A stretch of 64,000 bases of DNA, taken from NCBI RefSeq assembly GCF_900091565.1, contig NZ_FMCV01000012.1:62001-126000 (forward strand), read 5' to 3'. This DNA is from Micromonospora marina. GTDB taxonomy: Bacteria > Actinomycetota > Actinomycetes > Mycobacteriales > Micromonosporaceae. How positions within the stretch are numbered: position 1 is the first letter of the stretch; the number at the start of each line of letters is the position of its first letter. Shown one piece after another: positions 18,815-27,112 of the stretch. The position numbers and the translations under genes were made by a program. The notes beneath the pieces were generated by a model that saw nothing but the letters and a program-made list of their open reading frames with translations, ran no database searches and was not told where the DNA came from.

Positions 18815-19402
18815 TCAGGCGATCGAGGGCAGGAACGCCGGCCGGCCGGCCTCGTACGCGCCGATCTCGGCCTCGTGCCGGAGGGTGAGTCCAATGTCGT
18901 CCAAGCCCTCCATCAGCCGCCAGCGACTGTGGTCGTCCAGCGGGAACGCCCATGTGGCGTCACCGGCGTGGACCTGCCGGGCGGCGAGGTCGACGGTGAT
19001 CGGCGTGGCCGGCTCGGATTCCACGAGGTCCCACAGTTCTTCCACGGCTCTCAATTCCAGCTCGACCGGAAGGAGACCTTCCTTGAGCGCGTTGCCGCGG
19101 AAGATGTCGCCGAAGCGGGGCGAGATGACGGCCCGGAAGCCCCAGTCCCGCAGCGCCCAGACGGCGTGCTCCCGGGAGGATCCGGTGCCGAACTCGGGGC
19201 CGGCGATCAGAATCGACGCACCCGAATGGGCTGGATCGTTGAGGACGAATGACGGGTCCTCCCGCCACGCGTTGAACAGACCGTCCGCGAACCCGGTCCG
19301 GGTCACCCGCTTGAGGTACACGGCGGGGATGATCTGGTCGGTGTCCACGTTGGATCGACGCAGCGGCACGGCCGTACCGGTGTGGGTGGTGAACTTGTCC
19401 AT
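18815..19402 (-). CDS. leuD: 3-isopropylmalate dehydratase small subunit
   Basis: 195 residues. LeuD with LeuC isomerises 2-isopropylmalate to 3-isopropylmalate in leucine synthesis. Signatures: [17 protein letters not shown] near the start, [21 protein letters not shown] (the swivel-domain Ser-Arg loop) and [21 protein letters not shown] at 19402 lies 15 bases beyond the leuC stop, with AAGGGCAG as its ribosome site. In the same pathway LeuCD enzymes can also process citramalate for isoleucine when cimA is present, as it is here at 32257. Confidence 0.96.
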   Translation of the reverse strand: MDKFTTHTGTAVPLRRSNVDTDQIIPAVYLKRVTRTGFADGLFNAWREDPSFVLNDPAHSGASILIAGPEFGTGSSREHAVWALRDWGFRAVISPRFGDIFRGNALKEGLLPVELELRAVEELWDLVESEPATPITVDLAARQVHAGDATWAFPLDDHSRWRLMEGLDDIGLTLRHEAEIGAYEAGRPAFLPSIA

Positions 19403-19417
19403 CTGTCGGCTGCCCTT

Positions 19418-20860
19418 CTACAGGTCGGCGGGGGCGGCCAGCCGGCCGACCACGGCGGTGGCGGCGGCGACCGGCGGGGACACCAGGTGGGTACGACCGC
19501 CCCGGCCCTGGCGGCCCTCGAAGTTGCGGTTGGAGGTCGAGGCGGAGCGCTCGCCGGGCTTCAGCGTGTCCGGGTTCATGCCCAGGCACATGGAGCAGCC
19601 GGCGAAGCGCCACTCGGCGCCCGCGTCGGTGAAGACCCTGTCCAGCCCTTCGATCTCGGCCGCCTCGCGGACCGCGGCGGAGCCGGGGACCACGAGCATG
19701 CGTACGCCGTCGGCGACCCGCCGCCCGCGCAGCACCTCGGCGGCGGCCCGCAGGTCCTCCAGCCGGCCGTTCGTGCACGAGCCGACGAACACCACGTCCA
19801 CGGCGAGGTCGCGCAGCGGAGTGCCCGGGGTGAGGTCCATGTACTCCAGCGCCCGGCGGGCGGCGACCCGCTCCGGCTCGGTGACGAACTCCTCCGGGTC
19901 CGGCACGGCGGCGCCCAGCGGCACGCCCTGCCCGGGGTTGGTGCCCCAGGTGACGAACGGCGTGATCCGGCTCGCGTCCAGCGTGACCTCGGTGTCGAAG
20001 GTCGCGCCCTCGTCGGTGGGCAGCGTCCGCCAGTACTCCAGCGCCGCGTCCCAGTCGTCGCCCTGGGGCGCGTTGGGCCGCCCCTTCAGGTACGCGAACG
20101 TGGTCTCGTCCGGCGCGATCATGCCGGCCTTGGCGCCCCACTCGATGGACATGTTCGCGATCGTCATCCGCCCCTCCATCGAGAGGTCGCGGATCGCCTC
20201 GCCCCGGTACTCGACGATGTGACCGCGCCCGCCGCCGGTGCCGACCTGCGCGATGAGCGCGAGCACCAGGTCCTTGGCGGTGACGCCGGGCGCCAGCTCG
20301 CCGACGACGTTCACCGCCATGGTCTTCGGGCGGGACTGCGGCAATGTCTGCGTGGCCAGCACGTGCTCGACCTCACTGGTGCCGATGCCGAACGCCAGCG
20401 CCCCGAACGCGCCGTGGGTGGCGGTGTGCGAGTCCCCGCACACGATCGTCATGCCGGGCTGGGTGAGGCCGAGTTGCGGGCCGATGACGTGCACGATGCC
20501 CTGGTTCTCGTCGCCCAGCGGGTGCAGGCGGACACCGAACTCGGCGCAGTTGCGACGCAGCGTCTCGATCTGGGTGCGGGAGGTGGGGTCCGCGATCGTG
20601 AGCAGGTCGCCGCGCCGGGAACGGAAGGCCGGGTCGTCGTACCCGGTCGGGGTGTTGTGGTCCTCGGTCGCGATCGTCAGGTCGGTACGGTGCACCCCGC
20701 GCCCGGCCAGGCGCAGCCCGTCGAACGCCTGCGGGCTGGTCACCTCGTGCAGCAGGTGCAGGTCGATGAAGAGCAGGTCGGGCTCGCCGTCGGCGGAGCG
20801 GACCACGTGTGCGTCCCAGACCTTCTCGGCCAGGGTCCTCGGTCGAGTGACTCCCACCAT
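19418..20860 (-). CDS. leuC: 3-isopropylmalate dehydratase large subunit
   Basis: 480 residues of the aconitase family. The [4Fe-4S] ligands are visible: Cys in [14 protein letters not shown] and the pair in [15 protein letters not shown]. Other blocks are [36 protein letters not shown], and [14 protein letters not shown] near the C-terminus. ATG at 20860 opens the leuCD operon. It is divergent from an ndgR-type regulator with only about 50 bases between starts, the arrangement known from Streptomyces and Corynebacterium (LtbR/NdgR/AreB), where that regulator controls leuCD. Confidence 0.96.
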   Translation of the reverse strand: MVGVTRPRTLAEKVWDAHVVRSADGEPDLLFIDLHLLHEVTSPQAFDGLRLAGRGVHRTDLTIATEDHNTPTGYDDPAFRSRRGDLLTIADPTSRTQIETLRRNCAEFGVRLHPLGDENQGIVHVIGPQLGLTQPGMTIVCGDSHTATHGAFGALAFGIGTSEVEHVLATQTLPQSRPKTMAVNVVGELAPGVTAKDLVLALIAQVGTGGGRGHIVEYRGEAIRDLSMEGRMTIANMSIEWGAKAGMIAPDETTFAYLKGRPNAPQGDDWDAALEYWRTLPTDEGATFDTEVTLDASRITPFVTWGTNPGQGVPLGAAVPDPEEFVTEPERVAARRALEYMDLTPGTPLRDLAVDVVFVGSCTNGRLEDLRAAAEVLRGRRVADGVRMLVVPGSAAVREAAEIEGLDRVFTDAGAEWRFAGCSMCLGMNPDTLKPGERSASTSNRNFEGRQGRGGRTHLVSPPVAAATAVVGRLAAPADL

Positions 20861-20909
20861 CTGGACATCCTAAATTCTGGGAGGTAAATTTCGGCTTGTG
20901 GGACACAGT
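20861..20909. promoter_or_regulatory. leuC/ndgR divergent control region
   Basis: A 49-base gap, the most AT-rich stretch nearby. It carries AAATT (20873-20877) and AATTT (20887-20891) as an inverted pair around CTGGGAGGTA, also readable as a TAAATT direct repeat. This is a candidate operator for the IclR-type regulator; the exact site is not established from sequence. Confidence 0.45.
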
Positions 20910-21596
20910 ATGAGCGGTGTCGGCGTTCTCGACAAGGCGGTGGTCATCCTGGCCGCCTGTGTCGACGGCGCCAGCCTGGCCGAACTCGTTGAACGCACCA
21001 AGCTGCCCCGGGCCACCGCGCACCGGCTGGCACAGGCGCTGGAGATCCACCGGATGCTCGTCCGGGACACCCAGGGGCGCTGGCGCCCGGGTCCACGCCT
21101 GGGCGAGCTCGCAAACGCGGCCCCGGACGTGCTCCTGACCGCCGCCGAGCCGCTGCTCGCCGCGCTACGGGACGCCACCGGCGAAAGCGCCCAGCTCTAC
21201 CTGCGCCGCGCCGACGAGCGGATCTGCGTGGCCGCCGCCGAGCGCGCCAGCGGCCTGCGGGACACCGTCCCGGTCGGCTCGGTGCTGCCGATGACCGCCG
21301 GCTCGGCGGCGCAGATCCTGCTCGCCTGGGAGCCGCCGGAGGCGGTCATGCCGCTGCTCCCCCGCTCCAAGTTCACCGGCCGCACGCTGGCCGAGGTACG
21401 GCGGCGCGGCTGGGCGCAGAGCGTCGCCGAGCGGGAGGCGGGTGTGGCGAGCGTCTCGGCGCCGATCCGCGACCGGACCGGGCGGGTGATCGCCGCGATC
21501 AGCATCTCCGGCCCGATCGAGCGCCTCGGCCGCCGCCCCGGCGAACGCCACGCCATGGCAGTCGTCCGAGCCGGCCAGCGCCTCTCCGGCCTCTGA
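20910..21596 (+). CDS. ndgR: IclR-family regulator of amino-acid synthesis (NdgR/AreB/LtbR type)
   Basis: 228 residues. The N-terminal winged helix contains GVGVLDKAVVILAA and LPRATAHRLAQALEIHRML; the effector domain has ESAQLYLRRADERICVAAAERASGLRDTVPVGSVLPMTAGSAAQ (split here only for description) and ends ISISGPIERLGRRPGERHA. These match NdgR of Streptomyces and Rv2989, which regulate leucine synthesis and other amino-acid genes from a position divergent to leuCD. I place the start at ATG 20910; GTG at 20898 would add four residues. No clear ribosome site is present for either, so leaderless translation is possible. Confidence 0.9.
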   Translation: MSGVGVLDKAVVILAACVDGASLAELVERTKLPRATAHRLAQALEIHRMLVRDTQGRWRPGPRLGELANAAPDVLLTAAEPLLAALRDATGESAQLYLRRADERICVAAAERASGLRDTVPVGSVLPMTAGSAAQILLAWEPPEAVMPLLPRSKFTGRTLAEVRRRGWAQSVAEREAGVASVSAPIRDRTGRVIAAISISGPIERLGRRPGERHAMAVVRAGQRLSGL

Positions 21597-21604
21597 CCGC
21601 CCCC

Positions 21605-21658
21605 TCTCGCGTCCCGCGAGGCGGGGATGCGGAACGGCCCGCCTCGCGGGACGCGAGA
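21605..21658. terminator. 21-bp perfect hairpin between ndgR and tRNA genes
   Basis: The arms 21605-21625 and 21638-21658 are perfectly complementary, with a 12-base loop. It serves convergent transcription from ndgR (+) and the tRNA-Glu gene (-). The loop side also pairs with downstream bases (AACGGCCCG at 21633-21641 with CGGGCCGTT at 21659-21667), so two exclusive folds exist. Confidence 0.85.
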
Positions 21659-21675
21659 CGGGCCGTTCGTGGATG

Positions 21676-21748
21676 TAGCCCCGACCGGATTCGAACCGGC
21701 GCTACCGCCTTGAGAGGGCGGCGTCCTGGGCCGCTAGACGACGGGGCC
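21676..21748 (-). tRNA. tRNA-Glu (CTC), copy 2
   Basis: 73 bases. Acceptor GGCCCCG pairs with CGGGGCT (G-U at 1-72), D arm GTCTAGCGGCC, anticodon loop CTCTCAA (anticodon CTC, reads GAG), T arm GCCGGTTCGAATCCGGT, discriminator A. CCA is not fully encoded. The mature sequence is the same as the copy at 21899-21971. Confidence 0.95.
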
Positions 21749-21861
21749 AGGCACTTTTCCTGCTTCACCACCCTGCCGGGCGGCGTGGCAGTAGTCTAGC
21801 GGCATCCCGTCCGGCGCCACCGAGGGGGTCACCCCCTGCGCACGTGGGCCGGACAGCAGAA

Positions 21862-21888
21862 AGCCCGCCCCGGGAAACGGGACGGGCT
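21862..21888 (-). terminator. terminator between the two tRNA-Glu genes
   Basis: An 11-bp stem, 21862-21872 with 21878-21888, containing one G-U pair when read as minus-strand RNA, with a 5-base loop; it starts 11 bases after the 3' end of the upstream tRNA-Glu. Confidence 0.6.
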
Positions 21889-21898
21889 GTCGGTGCTG

Positions 21899-21971
21899 TA
21901 GCCCCGACCGGATTCGAACCGGCGCTACCGCCTTGAGAGGGCGGCGTCCTGGGCCGCTAGACGACGGGGCC
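21899..21971 (-). tRNA. tRNA-Glu (CTC), copy 1
   Basis: Identical in sequence to the tRNA-Glu at 21676-21748 over all 73 positions that I compared. It lies between tRNA-Gln and the second copy, all on the minus strand. Confidence 0.95.
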
Positions 21972-22047
21972 AGAACCTTCGTTGCACTCCGCCAGCGTGA
22001 GCTGCCGGAATCCAGCGTCCGAGGGTTCTCGCGAACCCGCGGCTGCG

Positions 22048-22119
22048 CTGGGGTACCAGGACTCGAACCTAGACTAACTGAACCAGAATCAGTCGGGCTG
22101 CCAATTACCCCATACCCCA
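22048..22119 (-). tRNA. tRNA-Gln (CTG)
   Basis: 72 bases. Acceptor TGGGGTA pairs with TACCCCA, the anticodon loop is TTCTGGT (anticodon CTG, reads CAG), the T loop is TTCGAGT, and the discriminator is G. The U1-A72 pair is typical of bacterial tRNA-Gln. It is upstream of the tRNA-Glu pair on the same strand. Confidence 0.95.
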
Positions 22120-22226
22120 TTGGCCCCTTGCGGCGCCGGGAATGAACTTTACCCTCCCGGTGCCGGCAGGCCAAATCCAACCCCTCGAAACCCACCTGAC
22201 CAGCGGAAACGAGGCATCGGAGCGGA

Positions 22227-23030
22227 TCAGGCGACAGGGACCACCGGGTTGCTCAGCTCCCCGATCCCCTGGATCCGCACGGTGACCGTATCCCCCTCGG
22301 TGAGCGGACTAACCCCCGCCGGCGTGCCGGTCAGGACCACGTCGCCGGGCAGCAGCGTCATCACGTGCGAGATGTACGACACCAGACCGGGCACGTCGAA
22401 GACCATGTCCTTGGTCCGGCCGAGCTGGCGCACCTCCATCTCCTCCGGGTCGCGGCCGACCTCACACCGGATCTCCAGGTCACTGACGTCGAGCCCGGTG
22501 GTGATCCACGGCCCGATCGGGCAGAACGAGTCGAAGCCCTTGGCGCGGGTCCACTGCCCGTCGGAGCGCTGGAGGTCCCGCGCGGTGACGTCGTTGGCGC
22601 AGGTGTAGCCGAAGATGGCCCGCTCGGCGGCGGCCCGGTCGGCCCGGCGGGCGCCCGGGGCGCCGATCACCACGGCGAGTTCCGCCTCGTGCTCGACCTG
22701 CCTGGAGAAGATCGGCAGCCGGATGGCGTCGCGCGGGCCGATCACCGAGGTGGACGGCTTGAGGAAGAGCAGCGGCTCCTTCGGCACCTCGCTGCCGTGC
22801 TCGGCGGCGTGCTCGGCGTAGTTACGGCCGACACAGACCACCTTGCTGGGCAGGATCGGCGACAGCAGCCGGACGTCGGAGAGCGCCCAGCGGGCACCGG
22901 AGAACTGGATCTGCCCGAACGGGTGGCCCTCGATCTCGGCGATGGTCAGGCCCTGCGGCCCGGCCTCCGGCTCGCCCTCGACGGCTCCGAACGACATTCC
23001 CTTGGCATGAGCGAAACGAGCGATACGCAC
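22227..23030 (-). CDS. fumarylacetoacetate hydrolase-family protein
   Basis: 267 residues of the FAH fold (2-hydroxyhepta-2,4-diene-1,7-dioate isomerase / acylpyruvase group). Motifs: VVCVGRNYAEHAAEHG, PLLFLKPSTSVIGP, VEHEAELAVVIG (metal Glu residues), GYTCANDVTARDLQ, GFDSFCPIGPWI, and LLPGDVVLTGTPAGVSPL near the end. The family hydrolyses acylpyruvates or isomerises or decarboxylates related compounds; the substrate is not determined. GTG at 23030 starts the protein with MRIARFAHAKGM. The same gene lies beside the leuCD/tRNA block in mycobacteria (Rv2993c). Confidence 0.88.
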   Translation of the reverse strand: MRIARFAHAKGMSFGAVEGEPEAGPQGLTIAEIEGHPFGQIQFSGARWALSDVRLLSPILPSKVVCVGRNYAEHAAEHGSEVPKEPLLFLKPSTSVIGPRDAIRLPIFSRQVEHEAELAVVIGAPGARRADRAAAERAIFGYTCANDVTARDLQRSDGQWTRAKGFDSFCPIGPWITTGLDVSDLEIRCEVGRDPEEMEVRQLGRTKDMVFDVPGLVSYISHVMTLLPGDVVLTGTPAGVSPLTEGDTVTVRIQGIGELSNPVVPVA

Positions 23031-23230
23031 CCGGCCAATCTATCCCCGCCCGCGGGCCGCCCGGCGGACACCGGCCCGGCCGCGCGCCGCCCCTCGCCGG
23101 CGGGCGGCGGCACCGGACCGGCAGGAGCCGCCCAGGGTACGCGTGATCGCGCCGGCCGGGGCGGGAATCGCGGCTTCGTACCCGCCCGGCGGGCCCCGGC
23201 CCATAGCTTCGGGTCCGGAGGTTCGTTGGT

Positions 23231-24688
23231 ATGCCTGCATCGAGACGACACCAGAGGGCCCTGGCAGTGTTCGTGAACTGCCTCGGCGTCATCGCCGCCG
23301 TACCGGCGCTGTCCCCGGCGGCACCCCGCGCGGAAGCCGCACCCGCCCGTCCGGCCCCGCCACCGGCGGTCGTCCCCGGCGCCGCGGCCACCCCGATCCC
23401 GACCGGCGTGCCGGCGGTGCCCCCGGCGGTGCCGACCACCGGCCCGGCCCCGGTCCGGCCGTCGATGCCCCCGGTCAGCGTGGCCGTGGGCGCGTCGGGC
23501 ACACCGGCGCCGGGCTACCGGATCGAGGTCCGCAACGCCGGCTCGGCACCCGTCGACACGATGGTCCGGCAGGAGCTGCCGAACGGGTCGCGGGCCACCA
23601 CGGTGACCGGCGGTGGCCGGACCAGCCGGCCGGCCGGGACGAGCGCCGGGGAGGTGACCTGGCGGCTGCGGCTGCCGGCGAAGAGCACCACCACGCTGCA
23701 CACCGCGTTGTCGATCCCCGGGCCGGGCCGCTCGGTGACCGCGCCGACCTGCGTCTACGGCTCGGACGGCACCCGCCCGTACGACTGCGCCACGGCGACC
23801 TGGGTGGGCGCCGCGACGGCCCCGGCGGCACAGGTCACCGCCGCCCCGGCCTGGCGGCGGCCGCCGGTGCTGCTCGCCGCGTTCACGGCGCTGCTCGTGG
23901 TCACCGTCGGTGTGGTGTGGTGGGCGGTGTGGCGCCGCCGCCGGCGCACCGCCGCGACGCCCACCGGTACGCCCGGAGGCGGCGCCATGCACGCCGGTGC
24001 CCCCGGAGGCGGCGTGCCCGGCCTCGGCACGCCGGGCGGAGCCGGGCCCGGCCAGGGCGGCCCTGGCAACGGCACGCCGGGCCGGAACGGGCCGGCTGAA
24101 CGCGGCACCGTCTATCCGCGTACGGCCGTGCCGTCGCCCGCGAGCCGCCGTCGCCGGCCGCCGGTCTGGCTCGTGGTCGGCGTGGCGGCGGCGGTGCTCG
24201 CCGGTGTGGTGGGCGCGGCGGCCTGGTCGGCCACGCAGCGGGTGGCCGCGATGGACACCACCAAGCAGCCGACGAGCGGCGCGTGGGTGGGCAGCAGCGT
24301 CACCGGCGCGCTGGGCCAGCCGCTGCGCGAGACCGCGTTCGAGTTCACCGTCTACCGGGTGAGCTGCGACGCGGAAGTCCTGCCACCGGCGCCCGGCGGC
24401 GGCCGGCCGTGCCTGGCCACGGTCGGGGTGCGCAACCTCACCAACGAGGACCAGACCTGGCACGGGCAGTTGCAGCGGGCGTACCTGCCCAGCGGCAACT
24501 GGGTCGCCGCCGACGAGGACGCGACCCGGGTGGCGAACCTGGGCCGGGACGTCTTCTCCCAGCCGGTGGCCGCCGGGCGGCGGGTGCTGCTGCCGCTGGT
24601 GTTCACCATGCGCGGCGACGAGCCGCCGAAACTGCTGGAGCTGCGCAGCGGCGTCTTCTCGGCGGGCGTTCGGGTGGACGTGGCGTGA
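23231..24688 (+). CDS. secreted/membrane protein with two membrane segments and two extracytoplasmic domains
   Basis: 485 residues, no recognised family overall. A signal-like N-terminus (ALAVFVNCLGVIAAVPALSP, ending near residue 37) is followed by a Pro/Ala-rich stretch, a beta-rich domain (about 85-195) resembling conserved-repeat or DUF11-like folds (YRIEVRNAGSAPVDTMV), a membrane segment with the basic stop WRRRRRT (near 237), a Gly/Pro-rich linker with repeated PGGG and GTPGG units, a second membrane segment (PVWLVVGVAAAVLAGVVGA) and a C-terminal domain resembling DUF4352 (FEFTVYRVSCDAEVLP, ATVGVRNLTNEDQTW). ATG at 23231 is the start. It is probably a surface protein; its role is unknown. 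Confidence 0.7.
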   Translation: MPASRRHQRALAVFVNCLGVIAAVPALSPAAPRAEAAPARPAPPPAVVPGAAATPIPTGVPAVPPAVPTTGPAPVRPSMPPVSVAVGASGTPAPGYRIEVRNAGSAPVDTMVRQELPNGSRATTVTGGGRTSRPAGTSAGEVTWRLRLPAKSTTTLHTALSIPGPGRSVTAPTCVYGSDGTRPYDCATATWVGAATAPAAQVTAAPAWRRPPVLLAAFTALLVVTVGVVWWAVWRRRRRTAATPTGTPGGGAMHAGAPGGGVPGLGTPGGAGPGQGGPGNGTPGRNGPAERGTVYPRTAVPSPASRRRRPPVWLVVGVAAAVLAGVVGAAAWSATQRVAAMDTTKQPTSGAWVGSSVTGALGQPLRETAFEFTVYRVSCDAEVLPPAPGGGRPCLATVGVRNLTNEDQTWHGQLQRAYLPSGNWVAADEDATRVANLGRDVFSQPVAAGRRVLLPLVFTMRGDEPPKLLELRSGVFSAGVRVDVA

Positions 24689-24722
24689 TCCGGGCGAGGG
24701 CTGCGGTCGTACCCTGGGGTGT

Positions 24723-25607
24723 GTGACCGCCGCCCTCGCTCCCGCGCTCGACCTGGCCGACTGGCAGGCGCGCCGGCAGTCCCACGAGGCGCGGGTGGAC
24801 GCCTGGCTGACGCCGCACCTGGCCCGCCGTCGCACCGGGGTGAAGCACCCGGTGGAGGACTTCCTGTTCACCTACTACTCGCACCGCCCGGCGCAGCTGC
24901 GCCGCTGGCACCCGGGTGCGGGCGTGGTGCTGCGCGACGCCGATCCGGGCGATTTCGGCCCGGACTACACCACGAGCGCCGCCGGGCTCGCCCTCGACAC
25001 CGATCGGGTACGCGCGCGGCGCGCCGAGTCGATCGCCTGGATCCGTACGCTGCTCGCGGCGACCGCCGGACGTCCGGCGCAGTTCGGCTGTTTCGGGATG
25101 CACGAGTGGGCGATGGTCTACCGGCAGACGCAGGAGCAGGTACGGCACAACGCCTGGCCGCTGCGGTTGAGCCCGGCGGCGACGGCGGCGGTGGTCGAGG
25201 AGCGCGGCGTGCGGTGCAGCCATTTCGACGCGTTCCGGTTCTTCACCGCGCCGGCCCGGCCGCTCAACGTGCTCCAGCCGACCCGGGAGGGCCAGCACGC
25301 GCTGGAGCAGCCGGGCTGCCTACACGCCAACATGGATCTCTACAAGTGGGCGTACAAGCTGTCGCCGCTGGTGCCGTCGGAGCTGGTGGCGGACTGCTTC
25401 GCGCTCGCCCGGGAGATCCGGGCGCTGGACATGCGGGCCAGCCCGTACGACCTGGCGGAGCTGGGCTACCCGCCGGTGCCTGTGGAGACGCCGGAGGGCC
25501 GGGCCGAGTACGCCGCCGCCCAGCGCGGGTTCGCCGAGCGGGCCGCCGGGTTGCGCGCCCGGCTGCTGGCGGCGCTGGACCGGGCCGCGCCGGCCGGCCG
25601 CCGCTGA
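24723..25607 (+). CDS. conserved actinobacterial protein, often annotated 3-methyladenine DNA glycosylase
   Basis: 294 residues. The N-terminal segment with VKHPVEDFLFTYYSHRPAQL and WHPGAGV, then FGCFGMHEWAMVYRQT, VRCSHFDAFRFFT and CLHANMDLYKWAYKLSPL, is a strongly conserved actinobacterial family. Databases often label it 3-methyladenine DNA glycosylase, but I see neither an HhH-GPD motif nor an AAG/MPG signature, so I would not rely on that name. GTG at 24723 (VTAALAPALDLADWQ) gives this length. It starts 35 bases after the previous gene. Confidence 0.6.
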   Translation: MTAALAPALDLADWQARRQSHEARVDAWLTPHLARRRTGVKHPVEDFLFTYYSHRPAQLRRWHPGAGVVLRDADPGDFGPDYTTSAAGLALDTDRVRARRAESIAWIRTLLAATAGRPAQFGCFGMHEWAMVYRQTQEQVRHNAWPLRLSPAATAAVVEERGVRCSHFDAFRFFTAPARPLNVLQPTREGQHALEQPGCLHANMDLYKWAYKLSPLVPSELVADCFALAREIRALDMRASPYDLAELGYPPVPVETPEGRAEYAAAQRGFAERAAGLRARLLAALDRAAPAGRR

Positions 25608-25626
25608 GCGCGGAGCCCGCTTCGGC

Positions 25627-26199
25627 TCAGCCCTCCGGGTGCCCCCGGTGCCGGTTCCACTCCGGGGCGAGGATCGACATGACCGTGGCGTCCACCCAGT
25701 CGTCGCCGTCACGCAGCACCTGGCGCAGCGTCCCCTCCGCGACGAAGCCCACCTTCTCGTAGGCGCGCCGGGCACGCGGGTTGAACGCGAACACCTCCAG
25801 GCCGATGCGGTGCAGGCCGAGCTGCTCGAAGCCGTACCCGGCGATCAGCCGGACCGCCTCGGTGCCGAGGCCGCGGTCGCGCCCGCCGGGGCCGATCAGG
25901 GTGCGGAAGTTGCAGCTCGCGTTGGCCCGGTCCCACTCGTTGAGGACCACCTCGCCGACGCAGGCGCCGCTTGCCCGGTCCACCACCGCGAGGTCGAGCC
26001 GGTCGTCCTGGCTGTTGCGGGTGCCGTACCAGGCCCGCAGTCGGGACGGCTCGAACGTCTCGCCGGCCGGGCTGCCGGTCAGCCGGGCCACCTCCGGGTC
26101 GGCCAGGATCTCGGCCAGCGCCGGCAGGTCGTCGTCGTGGAACGGGCGCAGCACCACCCGCTCGCCGGTCAGCGTGGGCTTGACGGAGAAGTCGATCAC
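25627..26199 (-). CDS. GNAT acetyltransferase, RimJ/RimL-like
   Basis: 190 residues with the RimJ/RimL layout: LTGERVVLRPFHDDDLPAL at the start, VGEVVLNEWDRANASCNFRT, the acetyl-CoA loop GGRDRGLGTEAVRLIAGYGF and HRIGLEVFAFNPRARRAYEKVGF. Family members acetylate N-termini of ribosomal proteins, antibiotics or small amines; the target is unknown. GTG at 26199 is chosen because the conserved domain starts about ten residues later and GGAGAA lies upstream; the open frame extends further but without family similarity. Confidence 0.85.
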   Translation of the reverse strand: MIDFSVKPTLTGERVVLRPFHDDDLPALAEILADPEVARLTGSPAGETFEPSRLRAWYGTRNSQDDRLDLAVVDRASGACVGEVVLNEWDRANASCNFRTLIGPGGRDRGLGTEAVRLIAGYGFEQLGLHRIGLEVFAFNPRARRAYEKVGFVAEGTLRQVLRDGDDWVDATVMSILAPEWNRHRGHPEG

Positions 26200-26248
26200 G
26201 ACGGGGAATTCTCCGGTCGGCGCGCTCGGCTGCTCAACGGGTTTTCGG

Positions 26249-26674
26249 TCAGTCGCCGTCCACCCGGCGGTCGCGTTTGCGCTGGGACTGTCGCTTCTTC
26301 TCGGCCAGGCGACGCTCCTTGGCGCCACGGGACGGGCGGGTCGCCCGGCGCGCCTTCGGCGGCGGGGCGACGGCCTCGCGCAGCAGCGCGGCCATCCGCT
26401 CGCGGGCCGCCTCCCGGTTGGCCAGCTGGGCGCGGTGCTCGCTGGCGGTGACCGTCAGCACGCCGCCGACCAGGCGGCCGGCGAGCCGGGCCAGCGCCCG
26501 TTCCCGCAGCGTCTCCGGCACGCTCGGCGAGCCGCCCAGGTCGAAGCTCAGCTCCACCCGGGAGTCGGTGGTGTTGACTCCCTGCCCGCCCGGCCCCGAC
26601 GAGCGGGAGAACCGCTCCCGCAGCTCGCCGGCGGGCACCACGAGCCGATCGGTGACCCGCAGTCCGTCGTCCAC
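26249..26674 (-). CDS. arfB: alternative ribosome-rescue factor, peptidyl-tRNA hydrolase ArfB
   Basis: 141 residues. The class I release-factor core is visible: RFSRSSGPGGQGVNTTDSRVELSFDL with the catalytic GGQ near residue 30, then a basic tail (KARRATRPSRGAKERRLAEKKRQSQRKRD) that binds the mRNA channel of stalled ribosomes. ArfB releases peptides from non-stop complexes. Length and tail agree with the family. ATG or GTG at 26674 (MDDGLRVTDRLVVPAGEL) is the start. It lies just downstream of the small membrane protein gene, nine bases apart, on the same strand. Confidence 0.92.
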   Translation of the reverse strand: MDDGLRVTDRLVVPAGELRERFSRSSGPGGQGVNTTDSRVELSFDLGGSPSVPETLRERALARLAGRLVGGVLTVTASEHRAQLANREAARERMAALLREAVAPPPKARRATRPSRGAKERRLAEKKRQSQRKRDRRVDGD

Positions 26675-26683
26675 TCCCCGAGG

Positions 26684-26980
26684 CTAGCGCCCGGCGCGGT
26701 GACTCGGGGTGGGGGTGACGCCCGGGGTGGGATCGGCTCGTTCCTCGTCGCCGCCGGACGCCGCGTAGGCGGCCGCGCCGACGAGCAGCAGGGCGATCAC
26801 CGCGAGCTTGACGGCCACGCCCCGGATCGCGAGCCAGGCGTTGCGCCGGGCGCCGGGGACGCTGGTCCGGATGGTCTGGTAGTCCGTCCAGCCGCGCTTC
26901 GCACGTGCGTAGGACGCGCCGACACCGGCGCCGATGATCAGGCCCACCACGAGGAGGGCCGCGACGACAGCTTGCTCCAC
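26684..26980 (-). CDS. small membrane protein (98 aa), unknown
   Basis: Two hydrophobic segments: AVVAALLVVGLIIGAGVGAS at the N-terminus and VAVKLAVIALLLVGAAAYAA near residues 54-74, separated by the charged YARAKRGWTDYQTIRTSVPG. A short acidic, then Pro/Thr-rich tail follows. I recognise no family. It probably shares a transcript with arfB. Confidence 0.65.
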   Translation of the reverse strand: MEQAVVAALLVVGLIIGAGVGASYARAKRGWTDYQTIRTSVPGARRNAWLAIRGVAVKLAVIALLLVGAAAYAASGGDEERADPTPGVTPTPSHRAGR

Positions 26981-27112
26981 CTCCGCCAGTATTCATACTC
27001 AGCGTGATATTTCTATGCCCCGATGATCCCACGCCGGATATCCGACACTTCGCACCGATCTTGCGGCTCCTGTGCAGGTCAGTCGCCGGATGGGGCGACC
27101 GCGCCCGGCGGC

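Noticed and set aside
21676-22119. Integration site with an integrated element at the tRNA genes
   Set aside because: No integrase, no direct repeat of a tRNA 3' end and conserved genes on both sides; the duplicate tRNA-Glu is a simple gene copy.
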